From an uncultured Butyricicoccus sp. (lineage in GTDB: Bacteria; Bacillota; Clostridia; Oscillospirales; Butyricicoccaceae): a DNA stretch of 42,626 bases. The DNA is taken from NCBI GenBank assembly GCA_910584935.1, contig CAJUDU010000018.1, positions 1 through 42,626 on the forward strand, in the 5' to 3' direction. A model generated the notes under the pieces. The model saw only the letters and a list, made by a program, of their open reading frames with translations, ran no database searches and was not told the origin of the DNA. Both the position numbers and the translations under genes were made by a program. Each line of letters opens with the position of its first letter. Position 1 is the stretch's first letter. Shown here in pieces: positions 31,063 through 39,184 of this stretch.

Positions 31063-33162
31063 TCATTCTACGCCGCGGCGGTACAAGCCGCGGGTATGCC
31101 CTTCTGGGAAAACCGGGGTTTCCCGCTGCATATATGCTGTGTAAATCTGCCCACACCGTTTTGGTGCTTCTGTTGTAAAGCGCAGGCGCGCATATGGAAT
31201 GCCAAGCTGTGCAAATTCTGGCTCTGCCAGATAAAGCGGCTGGCTGTTCAGCAAGGTATTGCGGCATCCATATTCCGGCAGCAACACCATGCGTCTGCCA
31301 GTGCGGTCAGTTAGCGCTGTAATACTGGTTTTGCAAATACATTTACCTGTTTTCCGCCGGATTGCGCAGTTTTCAAACACCATCAGCGGCAAATAACCAT
31401 AAACAATCAATTCTGTATCAATCGGTTTGCATAAATCCCGCAGTTGTGGCAAACGCAGTTCAAATGAAAGCGTTTGCCGCCGAAGCCCCTGTCTGGCTAA
31501 AACCGCTAACGCGTTGGAATTGCAAACATTCAGCCCAAAATCGCCATAAGTTTTCATTCCAAAATGGCGCAGCGTTTCAATCTGCCCAAGGTTGCCCACC
31601 AGCGCATGGGTTATGCCCATTTGCTTCACCTGACAAAGCATACCGGATAAAACTTCTTGTTCTTTATGGTTATAAACCCGCGGCAAAACCGCGCAAAGCG
31701 TCAACCCCTGTGCAAGTAATTGTTGTGTGCGGTTTTGGTGGTGAGCAAGCGCATCCAGCGGCACATAAATCATTTGCGGCGGCATGGCACACATTTCTTT
31801 GGTGATTTGCGCCATGGTGCGCACTTCTACTGTATAACCCTTGAAAGGCTGTACAGGCTGCTTTTCCCGTTGAAACGTGGGTTCATACCAAGCGCGTGCA
31901 GGCGGCTGCTCACGCTGCTGTAAAAGCTGCGCCAGCGCCTGACGGCGCAGCGCATTGATATGGGACGCTGGCACCATCAGCCCGGTATCCAGCCCAATCC
32001 CGACTTTTTGCGTGATAAAGGGTGTGCCACCGGTCTTTTGCAGCGATTTTGCAATGACTTCTTCTGTAACTGGACGGTTTACCGCTGTTTCTGGGATTTC
32101 CCCTGTAATTTGCAGCGCACGTTCCCCATCGCAGACAGCCAGCGAAACAGGCTGCCCTGTCCGCGCTGTGAATGCCATGTCAACTGGCACGCGGGGCATT
32201 TCTTTGCCTTCGGCAAAACGGCGCGCCGCTTGTTCATATAACGGCTTTGCTTTTTCCAACGGCACATCTGTTTTGGTGCCGAACATGGCATCACCCTTTT
32301 TGCCGGTTAAATAGCCATCCGTAAAACCATCCCGCGAAAAAACCAACTGCAAAGTATCCATTTCTTCCTTGGTTGGACGGCGCTGCTCCCGCAGCAAACG
32401 ACTGTAAATATCAGTGACAACAGCGGCATATTCCGGGCGTTTCATGCGCCCTTCTATCTTAAACGATGCAACGCCAGCTTGAACCAAAGGCTGGAGCCAT
32501 CCCGCTAAGCATAAATCTTTCAGTGATAATGGGAACGCCGTTCCCGATTTGCCTTCATAACCATAAGGCAGGCGGCAAGGTTGGGCGCATAATCCACGGT
32601 TGCCTGAACGCTGCCCAATAACAGAGGACAAATAGCATTGCCCTGAATAACACATACATAATGCGCCATGCACAAAAACTTCGGTTTCAATCCCTGCACC
32701 TGCCGTAATTTCCCGGATTTCTTCTAATGTGCATTCCCGCGACAGCACAACCCGCGAAAACCCAAGCGATTTGACAAACCGTGCGCCATCCAACGTATGC
32801 ACGGTCATCTGTGTGGAAGCATGGATTGGCATTTCAGGCGCACAAGTGCGGATAAGCTGTACAAGCCCAATATCCTGCACAATCAGCGCATCTGCGCCCG
32901 CTTGGTTTAGCAGTTTGATATCTGCAATGGCTTGCTCCAGTTCCCGGTCAAGCGCAACAATATTAAACGTAAGGTTGGTTTTCACCCCACGGGCACGGCA
33001 ATACGCTATGGCTTCTATCATCTGTTCACGGGTAAAGTTTTTTGCGCCACGGCGCGCATTGAACGTGCCAAAACCCATATAAACCGCGTCTGCCCCGCTC
33101 TGCACTGCCGCGCGTACGCCTTCCAATGACCCCGCTGGGGCTAAAAGTTCAGGTTTTTTCAT
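31063..33162 (-). CDS. U32 family peptidase with DUF3656, RlhA-like
   Basis: A 699-residue cytoplasmic protein. The N-terminal U32 domain begins MKKPELLAPAGSLEGVRAAV, carries FVHGALCMCYSGQCYLSS and SGNRGLCAQPCRLPY, the family signature with conserved cysteines, and continues with GYLTGKKGD. A DUF3656 region follows at about 370-480, and a second barrel-like part at the end. Proteins of this build include E. coli RlhA, which hydroxylates a cytidine in 23S rRNA; U32 proteins are often annotated as proteases or collagenases, but the RNA role seems more likely here. It starts at 33162, inside the 3' end of zapA (14-base overlap), without a strong ribosome binding site of its own, so its translation is probably coupled to zapA. 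A longer frame upstream is zapA read in another frame. Confidence 0.92.
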   Translation of the reverse strand: MKKPELLAPAGSLEGVRAAVQSGADAVYMGFGTFNARRGAKNFTREQMIEAIAYCRARGVKTNLTFNIVALDRELEQAIADIKLLNQAGADALIVQDIGLVQLIRTCAPEMPIHASTQMTVHTLDGARFVKSLGFSRVVLSRECTLEEIREITAGAGIETEVFVHGALCMCYSGQCYLSSVIGQRSGNRGLCAQPCRLPYGYEGKSGTAFPLSLKDLCLAGWLQPLVQAGVASFKIEGRMKRPEYAAVVTDIYSRLLREQRRPTKEEMDTLQLVFSRDGFTDGYLTGKKGDAMFGTKTDVPLEKAKPLYEQAARRFAEGKEMPRVPVDMAFTARTGQPVSLAVCDGERALQITGEIPETAVNRPVTEEVIAKSLQKTGGTPFITQKVGIGLDTGLMVPASHINALRRQALAQLLQQREQPPARAWYEPTFQREKQPVQPFKGYTVEVRTMAQITKEMCAMPPQMIYVPLDALAHHQNRTQQLLAQGLTLCAVLPRVYNHKEQEVLSGMLCQVKQMGITHALVGNLGQIETLRHFGMKTYGDFGLNVCNSNALAVLARQGLRRQTLSFELRLPQLRDLCKPIDTELIVYGYLPLMVFENCAIRRKTGKCICKTSITALTDRTGRRMVLLPEYGCRNTLLNSQPLYLAEPEFAQLGIPYARLRFTTEAPKRCGQIYTAYMQRETPVFPEGHTRGLYRRGVE

Positions 33163-33493
33163 TTTTTCTGCGTTTCTCAGCAAGTTCCTTCCGCAATTTT
33201 TCATTTTCCTGTTCCAATCGGACAATCTCTTCCCGCATGGCTTCTGCCTGCTCTGCCCGTTCGGATAATTCCCCACGGGTACGTTCCACATCGCGTTCCG
33301 CTTTTGTGGCTTCGTCCGCAAGGTTCAGCGCGGCAAGTACAGCCGCATTCAACATAGATGCATCCGTGACCGTCTTCGCTTCCGCAATCTTATGGTCTGC
33401 CCGTTTCGCGACCTGCTGGGTATATTCCTCGCTCTCCTCCGCCAGGATGGTATATTGCTGCCCTGCAATCGTAACAGAAATCCTGTTTGGCAT
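33149..33493 (-). CDS. zapA: Cell division protein ZapA
   Basis: A 114-residue small FtsZ-binding protein that bundles FtsZ filaments at the division ring. The N-terminal globular part reads NRISVTIAGQQYTILAEESEEY, typical of ZapA; the rest is a long coiled coil of Glu, Lys and Arg (RGELSERAEQAEAMREE). The ATG at 33493 follows GGAAGTG. It is the first gene of the zapA-U32-maf-mreCD-mrdA operon, with an extended -10 promoter at 33601-33629. It sits upstream of U32 in many Clostridia, which supports the call. Confidence 0.93.
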   Translation of the reverse strand: MPNRISVTIAGQQYTILAEESEEYTQQVAKRADHKIAEAKTVTDASMLNAAVLAALNLADEATKAERDVERTRGELSERAEQAEAMREEIVRLEQENEKLRKELAEKRRKNEKT

Positions 33494-33600
33494 AAGTTAC
33501 ACTTCCTTCAAGAAAAAACATCTATCAAAGCTTGCTGTCATACCGACTCTATCGCAAGCCTCGTCAAAAAATTCAAAATGGCAATCTTATAACAGAATAC

Positions 33601-33629
33601 ATTATACCATGGAACCCAATGAATTGCTA
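33601..33629 (-). promoter_or_regulatory. Promoter of zapA-mre operon
   Basis: On the minus strand TAGCAA, 17 bases, TATAAT with TG one base ahead (TGGTATAAT). Perfect -10, weak -35. Confidence 0.65.
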
Positions 33630-33740
33630 TGTGCAAAGCAAATAATTTTTTGCCGGATATCTATACCAGGCAAAGAAAATCCCCAGCAAGGATTGGAAAC
33701 CCATACCTGCCGGGGTGCTGTATGCGGCAAAGCCATGTTT

Positions 33741-35279
33741 TTATGCTTTGCCTTGCGGACGGCGCCCAGTATGCAAAGGGCGCCGCTGCCGCGTTTGCTT
33801 TTTCCCTTTTGTCGCTGGGCGGGATGCCGGTTTTACTTCTGTTACTTTGGCTTGCTGGCGCGCCTCACGTTCTGCAAGTTTTGCCGCAACCTTTGCCCGG
33901 ACACGCGCTGCGGCTGCTTCAGAAAGCGAATGCGTACGCGGCGTGGAAATATCCATGCTAAATTCATCATCGCTGCTACGTTTTGCCCCTCGTTTCCGGC
34001 TGCCCTGTGCTGGGCGCGGGTAACGCGATGCCAATGCACCAGTTGATGCACGTGGTTTTGCTGATTTTGGTTGTTTGCGTTTGCCAGGTATCGCTGCGGA
34101 TTTCCGAACCATTGGACGTGGCTCTGTTGTTTCTGTAGGTTTATTTGCCACGAGCATGGTTTCCGGCAAATGTAATTCCGGCACTTTGAAATGGAGCAGT
34201 TTTTCAATCTCCCGAAGATAAGGCCGTTCATCCCCTGCGCAGAAAGAAAGTGCTGTTCCTTCCATACCAGCACGCCCAGTGCGCCCAATACGGTGTACAT
34301 AAGTTTCTGGGATGTTCGGCAAGTCAAAATTGATAACAAGCGGCAATTCTGAAATATCCAGCCCACGGGCTGCAATATCGGTTGCCACCAGCACCGCAAT
34401 TTTATATTCCTTAAATTCTCGCAAAGCAGCCTGCCTTGCCCCTTGTGACTTATCCCCATGCAGCGAACGCGCCGAAATCCCCGCACGGTTCAAATCACGT
34501 GCAATGCGGTCAGCGCCATGTTTGGTGCGGGAAAACACCAAGGTCTGTGGGATATCCTTTTCCCGCAAAATATATTGCAAAAGCGCCCGCTTTTCTGGTT
34601 TTTCCGCAAAATAAACCCCTTGTTCAATCTGTTCTACTGGCGTTGCTGCCGGTGTAATGGAGATGCGCACCGGCTTGTGCAGCAAATCGCCCGCAAGCTG
34701 TGCAATTTCATCTGGCATGGTTGCGGAAAACAGTAAAGACTGCCGTTTTTTCGGGATATGCGCGGCAATCCGTTTTACATCACCGATAAAACCCATGTCC
34801 AGCATCCGGTCGGCTTCATCTAAAACAAAGCATTCCACTTTGCTGATATCAAGCACTTTCTGTCCCATTAAATCCCACAAGCGCCCTGGGGTTGCAATCA
34901 GGATATCTGCGCCGCGCTGAATGGCTTCCACCTGCGGCACCTGGGATACACCCCCGTAAATGACCGCTGGAACACGCCCGGTATACCGGCTGTACTGACA
35001 GATATTCTCAAAAATTTGTAGTGCCAGTTCCCGTGTTGGCGTCAGGATTAACCCGCGTACCGGGCGTTCTTCTCCTGGTTTTGGCTTGCCCATGCGCTGA
35101 AGCATGGGGATGGAAAATGCTGCTGTCTTGCCTGTGCCTGTCTGCGCACAACCCAGCAGATCCCGCCCTGCCAGCGCCGCAGGGATTGCCTTGCGTTGGA
35201 TTGGCGTTGGCTGCCCATAGCCAACTTCTTTTAATGCCCTTAAAATTGAAGACTCAATTCCTAATTCGTGAAAATTCAT
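33741..35279 (-). CDS. DEAD-box ATP-dependent RNA helicase
   Basis: A 512-residue helicase that unwinds RNA duplexes, likely in ribosome assembly or mRNA decay. All core motifs are present in order: Q motif (GYGQPTPIQRKAIP), Walker A AQTGTGKT at about 45, PTRELALQ, DEAD in VLDEADRMLDMGF, SAT, TDIAARGLDI and HRIGRTGRAG. The C-terminal tail from about 385 is basic, rich in Lys, Arg, Pro and Ala, and probably binds RNA loosely, in the style of RhlE or CshA. The ATG at 35279 follows AGGAGTATGT. The stop codon lies within a hairpin (33726-33752) lacking a T run. It is a single gene, divergent from the metal permease. Confidence 0.95.
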   Translation of the reverse strand: MNFHELGIESSILRALKEVGYGQPTPIQRKAIPAALAGRDLLGCAQTGTGKTAAFSIPMLQRMGKPKPGEERPVRGLILTPTRELALQIFENICQYSRYTGRVPAVIYGGVSQVPQVEAIQRGADILIATPGRLWDLMGQKVLDISKVECFVLDEADRMLDMGFIGDVKRIAAHIPKKRQSLLFSATMPDEIAQLAGDLLHKPVRISITPAATPVEQIEQGVYFAEKPEKRALLQYILREKDIPQTLVFSRTKHGADRIARDLNRAGISARSLHGDKSQGARQAALREFKEYKIAVLVATDIAARGLDISELPLVINFDLPNIPETYVHRIGRTGRAGMEGTALSFCAGDERPYLREIEKLLHFKVPELHLPETMLVANKPTETTEPRPMVRKSAAIPGKRKQPKSAKPRASTGALASRYPRPAQGSRKRGAKRSSDDEFSMDISTPRTHSLSEAAAARVRAKVAAKLAEREARQQAKVTEVKPASRPATKGKKQTRQRRPLHTGRRPQGKA

Positions 35280-35351
35280 ACATACTCCTGTATTTTAAGC
35301 TCGTTTTTTGAGCCATTTTGAAAAAAACAGCCGCGCATATGCGCCCTCCTC

Positions 35352-35380
35352 TTGCACTGCGTGCATGAAAATGCTATAAT
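35352..35380 (+). promoter_or_regulatory. Metal permease promoter
   Basis: TTGCAC, 17 bases, TATAAT. A Fur-like dyad begins at the last base of the -10, and AAAAGGAGA follows at 35401-35409 before the ATG at 35417. Confidence 0.8.
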
Positions 35381-35394
35381 GAGAACCATTCCCA
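35380..35394 (+). promoter_or_regulatory. Fur-family operator candidate
   Basis: TGAGAACCATTCCCA agrees with the 7-1-7 dyad TGAGAATNATTCTCA at 12 of 14 defined positions. It covers the expected transcription start, a usual place for a repressor site. Fur, Zur, PerR and related proteins share this pattern, so the metal cannot be told. Confidence 0.5.
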
Positions 35395-35416
35395 GATTCG
35401 CAAAAGGAGATTCATT

Positions 35417-36268
35417 ATGCCACATTTATTGCAGCATGCGCTGCTGCATTCGCTTGAGGATGTTATTAAAAGCGCGCCCATCCTCCTTGCTGTTTATGCC
35501 GCCCTCTATTGGCTGGAACATAAAATGCGCGCTGCCCCCACCCTGCTGGAAAAAGCCCAAAAGGTCGGACCTGTCATTGGCGCTGTCGCTGGAAGCGTGC
35601 CGCAATGCGGCTTTTCTGCGGCGGCATCCGCCCTGTTTGCAGAAGGTTTTCTACATCCTGCGACATTGGTTGCCGTATTCCTGGCAACATCAGATGAAGC
35701 GGTACCCCTGCTGCTTTCTGGTGGGCTGGCACGGCAAACCATATTCCTTATCCTTGCAAAACTTATCCTTGCCATTGCTGGCGGCTATCTGCTGAAATGG
35801 ACTTTTTTTCGCAAAAAATACCATGCCCATGCGCCTGTCCATGTCGACATCAGTCATCATGGGGATCATTGCTGCGGTTCCTCTGCCGTTTCTGCAATCT
35901 TATGGCGCACCGCCCAAACCTGCCTATTTTTACTTGGCATCCTTCTCGTCATCAACCTTGCCATTGAACTGGCTGGTGAGGACACCATTTCATCCTTTTT
36001 GCTGGGCGGTAGCCTGCTTCAGCCTGTACTGTGTGCCTGCATCGGGCTAATTCCAAGCTGTGCTATCTCTGTGCTGCTCAGCCAGCTTTACCTTTCCGGG
36101 GCGATTGGCTTCGGCGGACTGGTTGCCGGGCTTTCCACTGGCGCTGGATTTGGCTATATGATTTTGCTGCGCGAAAAATCCAGCCGCCGCCGTGCATTGC
36201 CTGTAATTGCAGCAACTTTGGTGGTTGCTGTGCTGGGCGGGATTGCGCTCCAATTACTTTGGGGATAA
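35417..36268 (+). CDS. Putative heavy-metal permease (ArsP_2 / DUF2899 type)
   Basis: A 283-residue membrane protein with about eight helices, resembling the family called putative 10TM heavy-metal exporter and also annotated as a putative manganese transporter. The conserved motif GSVPQCGFSAAASALFAEG is near residue 56, and a similar IGLIPSCAISVLLSQLYLSG comes in the second half, giving an internal two-fold repeat. The central loop has a His/Cys cluster, HVDISHHGDHCC (about 141-152), which could bind metal. AAAAGGAGA precedes the ATG. It is a single gene with a strong promoter, a Fur-like operator and a bidirectional terminator. Direction and metal are unknown; export is the family assumption, but Fur-type control would also fit uptake. 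Confidence 0.85.
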   Translation: MPHLLQHALLHSLEDVIKSAPILLAVYAALYWLEHKMRAAPTLLEKAQKVGPVIGAVAGSVPQCGFSAAASALFAEGFLHPATLVAVFLATSDEAVPLLLSGGLARQTIFLILAKLILAIAGGYLLKWTFFRKKYHAHAPVHVDISHHGDHCCGSSAVSAILWRTAQTCLFLLGILLVINLAIELAGEDTISSFLLGGSLLQPVLCACIGLIPSCAISVLLSQLYLSGAIGFGGLVAGLSTGAGFGYMILLREKSSRRRALPVIAATLVVAVLGGIALQLLWG

Positions 36269-36281
36269 TCCGTTTCTTATT

Positions 36282-36315
36282 AAAAAGTCCTGCCAGATGG
36301 CAGGGCTTCTCTTTT
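36282..36315 (+). terminator. Bidirectional terminator after metal permease
   Basis: AAGTCCTGCC pairs with GGCAGGGCTT (one wobble, loop of 4) and TCTCTTTTT follows. On the minus strand the stem is flanked by five T, so it also serves the convergent CpXC gene. Confidence 0.88.
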
Positions 36316-36944
36316 TACCCTATGGCGCCATGCAAAAGTTCCAGCGCCTCCTGCGCCCATGCCATATCAATTTTACTGAAATCACGCGATGCAGTGAATA
36401 ACCGCTCTTCGACATCCTGTGCAATGCGCCCATATGTCCCCGCAGGCATGGAAATATATTGTTCCATGCCATCCGACAATACAGCCGCAAACCGGAATTC
36501 CCCTGTCCGTTCATTCAAATCATGAAATACAAGTTCCACAACATCCAAATCCTGCTGAAGCTGCGCACAAAGCAGATATTTCATGATTTCTACTGCACGG
36601 TCATCCAAACCGCGCTCCAAAATATTGATTTTTTCCCGGAACGCATTAAAATCTGCCGTCCAGCGCAGTATATACCCTGTCAGCGGTTCAAAATCCGCAC
36701 TTTCTGGTTTTGTGTCACATAGCCAAACCATAAATGAATTTGCTAAATCATGGTATAAGCACGGCTCCATTACCAGTGATGTGGTGCCACAAACCGGGCA
36801 GCGCCAACGGAAACAGGATAAATCCTGCACTTGGCTGCGCATTTCTGGATTCCTTACGATATTGATTGATGAAACTGGTATGCGCTTGCTTTCATTTTTG
36901 CAATGCGGGCATTCTACCTGGATCGCCTGTGCCACTGGAAACAT
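36315..36944 (-). CDS. CpXC domain protein
   Basis: A 209-residue soluble protein with the CpXC domain in its first 130 residues. CPHCKNESK near residue 12 and CPVCGTTS near 49 form two knuckle pairs that should bind one zinc, followed by the family run PCLYHDLANSFMVWLC. The C-terminal part (about 130-209) has no motif I recognise. The family's function is unknown; it is common in gut Clostridia and Bacteroidetes. The ATG at 36944 follows AAGGAAGGGG. It is the last gene in an operon with the ABC-F and DUF2752 genes, 19 bases after the latter, and ends at the bidirectional terminator. Confidence 0.85.
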   Translation of the reverse strand: MFPVAQAIQVECPHCKNESKRIPVSSINIVRNPEMRSQVQDLSCFRWRCPVCGTTSLVMEPCLYHDLANSFMVWLCDTKPESADFEPLTGYILRWTADFNAFREKINILERGLDDRAVEIMKYLLCAQLQQDLDVVELVFHDLNERTGEFRFAAVLSDGMEQYISMPAGTYGRIAQDVEERLFTASRDFSKIDMAWAQEALELLHGAIG

Positions 36945-36963
36945 CCCCTTCCTTTTTGATTTT

Positions 36964-37401
36964 TCATGCCGTCAGCGCATGGATGAGCCGCGCAATTACG
37001 CCGCTATCCCAGTCTATGGCAAGCACTGGATCATGCGCAAGCAACCGCGCAATATATACGGCAATCATTAACCCACATACGCCTGTTAGCAAAGCAATTT
37101 CCCGCTTTGGGCTACCCAGCAAGGGATGTTTGCCGAGCAGGATATATAACAGCACTGGCGGCACAATAAGTACCAGCGGATGAAACCGCATGGCATATTG
37201 TATATGCCCTATGATGCCGCTGCCACTCGCAGACGAGCCGCCAAACAACAGCCCTAAACAAGCCCTTGTCATGCCGCAGCCGGGGCATGGGATGCCTGTC
37301 AGCCAACGTATTGGGCAGTTAATGCCCGTCATAACCAGCACAATACACGCACCCAAAAATACTGCCGCAGCTCCTGCCAGCAGCCCAAACCGTTTGCCCA
37401 T
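36964..37401 (-). CDS. DUF2752 membrane protein
   Basis: A 145-residue membrane protein with three or four helices. The family mark GIPCPGCGMTRAC is at about 36-48, between the first and second helices. Members are small membrane proteins of unknown role, found across bacteria. The ATG at 37401 lies one base after the stop of the ABC-F gene and has no clear ribosome binding site of its own, so translation is probably coupled. The pair CxxC next to a membrane face could be a metal or thiol site, which is only inference. Confidence 0.88.
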   Translation of the reverse strand: MGKRFGLLAGAAAVFLGACIVLVMTGINCPIRWLTGIPCPGCGMTRACLGLLFGGSSASGSGIIGHIQYAMRFHPLVLIVPPVLLYILLGKHPLLGSPKREIALLTGVCGLMIAVYIARLLAHDPVLAIDWDSGVIARLIHALTA

Positions 37402-37402
37402 T

Positions 37403-39010
37403 TTATTGTTTCATGCGTGCGGCGCGAAATTCCAAAAATTCATCATAAGTGCATTCCCGATCCAACACGCCATCTTCCCGCAATTCTATGATACGGTTTG
37501 CAATTGTCTGCATAAATTCATGGTCATGGGTTGCAAACAAAACATTCCCTTTAAAATCACGCACACCATTATTCACCGCTGTAATGGATTCCAAATCAAG
37601 ATGGTTGGTCGGCTGGTCAATTACCAGAACATTAGAACCAAATAACATCATCCGTGACAGCATCATTCGCACTTTTTCGCCGCCGGATAACACATTCACC
37701 GGCTTATAGACATCGTTCCCGGAAAAAAGCATCCGCCCTAAAAACCCGCGCAATGTGGATTCTAAGGTATCTGTACGGGAATATGGCGCAAGCCAGTCAA
37801 GCATATTTTCCGTATGCCCGTCAAAAAAGCTGTTGTTATCCTTTGGGAAATAGGATTGTGAGGTGGATACGCCCCATTTGAAGCTGCCTTCATCCGGTTC
37901 AAGTTCACCCATCAGGATTTGGAACAAGCAAGTTGCCGCACGTTCATTTTCTGCAATAAACCCGATTTTATCGCCCTTTTTTACGATAAAGGAAACATTA
38001 TTCAGCAGTTTTTCGCCATTGACTGTCTTGGAAATGCCGCTGACTTCTAAAATATCCTTTCCCGCTTCCCGGTCCATAGTAAATCCTACCCAAGGATACC
38101 GGCGAGAAGATGCTGGCATTTCTTCTACGGTCAGCTTTTCAATCAGCTTGCGACGGGATGTCGCTTGACGTGATTTAGACTTATTTGCTGAAAAACGCTG
38201 GATAAAGGATTGTAATTCTTTGATTTTTTCTTCATTTTTCCGGTTTTGATCCCGGATCATACGCTGCACAAGTTGGGAAGACTCATACCAAAATTCATAG
38301 TTGCCAACATACAGCTTGACTTTGCCATAATCAATATCCACAATATGGGTGCATACATTGTTGAGGAAATGACGGTCATGTGATACCACAATAACCGTAC
38401 CTGGAAAATCCATCAGAAAATCTTCCAGCCAATGGATTGCATCAACATCCAAATGGTTGGTCGGTTCGTCCAGCAATAAAATATCTGGGTGCCCAAATAA
38501 CGCCTGTGCAAGCAGAATTTTAACCTTATCGGTATCCTGCATGGACGTCATCGGACGATATAACGCGGATTCACCATCCAACCCAAGCCCTTCTAATAGC
38601 TGGGCTGCTTCTGTATCTGCATTCCAGCCGTCCATTTCAGCAAATTCTGCTTCCAAATCGGCAGCACGATTGCCATCTTCTTCGGTAAATGGGTCTTTTG
38701 CATATAAAGCATCTTTTTCTTGTATGATTTCATACAGCCGCGCATTGCCTTGGATAATTGTATCAAGTACAGTAAAATCATCAAACGCAAAATGATCCTG
38801 TCCTAAAACCGACATACGCAGCCCTGGCTGAATGGATACATCCCCGGAACTGGATTCCATTACACCAGACAGTATCTTCAAAAATGTGGATTTGCCTGCC
38901 CCATTTGCGCCAATGACGCCGTAGCAGTTGCCTTCTGTGAATTTTAAATTGACATCTTTAAATAATGCCTCGCCTGTAAAGTTTACGCTTAAATCGGAAA
39001 CGGTAATCAT
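37403..39010 (-). CDS. ABC-F family ATPase, YbiT-like, with one degenerate ATP site
   Basis: A 535-residue soluble protein with two ATP-binding domains, joined by a charged linker (about 240-300). ABC-F proteins act on the ribosome as translation factors or antibiotic-resistance factors; the closest build I know is YbiT. Domain 1 has intact Walker A GANGAGKST (34-42) and Walker B ILLLDEPTNHLD (Glu182), but its signature is SMQDTDKVK (156-164) instead of LSGGQ. Domain 2 has an intact signature LSGGEK (441-446), but Walker A is AENERAATC with Ala359 in place of Lys, and Walker B ends IDQPTNHLD with Gln466 in place of Glu. All the losses fall in the same composite site. The start at 39010 follows GGAGGACAC. 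Promoter at 39055-39083; DUF2752 and CpXC genes follow. Confidence 0.92.
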   Translation of the reverse strand: MITVSDLSVNFTGEALFKDVNLKFTEGNCYGVIGANGAGKSTFLKILSGVMESSSGDVSIQPGLRMSVLGQDHFAFDDFTVLDTIIQGNARLYEIIQEKDALYAKDPFTEEDGNRAADLEAEFAEMDGWNADTEAAQLLEGLGLDGESALYRPMTSMQDTDKVKILLAQALFGHPDILLLDEPTNHLDVDAIHWLEDFLMDFPGTVIVVSHDRHFLNNVCTHIVDIDYGKVKLYVGNYEFWYESSQLVQRMIRDQNRKNEEKIKELQSFIQRFSANKSKSRQATSRRKLIEKLTVEEMPASSRRYPWVGFTMDREAGKDILEVSGISKTVNGEKLLNNVSFIVKKGDKIGFIAENERAATCLFQILMGELEPDEGSFKWGVSTSQSYFPKDNNSFFDGHTENMLDWLAPYSRTDTLESTLRGFLGRMLFSGNDVYKPVNVLSGGEKVRMMLSRMMLFGSNVLVIDQPTNHLDLESITAVNNGVRDFKGNVLFATHDHEFMQTIANRIIELREDGVLDRECTYDEFLEFRAARMKQ

Positions 39011-39054
39011 GTGTCCTCCATCAATTTTTATCATGAAATTTTGAATCAGCTATG

Positions 39055-39083
39055 ATTATAACATAGCAGGACAAAGATTGTAA
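39055..39083 (-). promoter_or_regulatory. Promoter of ABC-F operon
   Basis: On the minus strand TTACAA, 17 bases, TATAAT with TG one base ahead. The leader is about 40 bases, with no attenuator structure of the kind seen before some resistance ABC-F genes. Confidence 0.75.
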
Positions 39084-39184
39084 GCCCTGTTGCCCGATTT
39101 CACACGATTATGGCATAATTGTTAAATCATCCATCAAGATTTACAGAGAATTTGTACAATCGTGAAAGAAAACTGCTGTTTTTG

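Noticed and set aside
33842..34486. 214-codon minus-strand open frame
   Set aside because: It is an alternative frame inside the DEAD-box helicase gene and lacks its own ribosome binding site.
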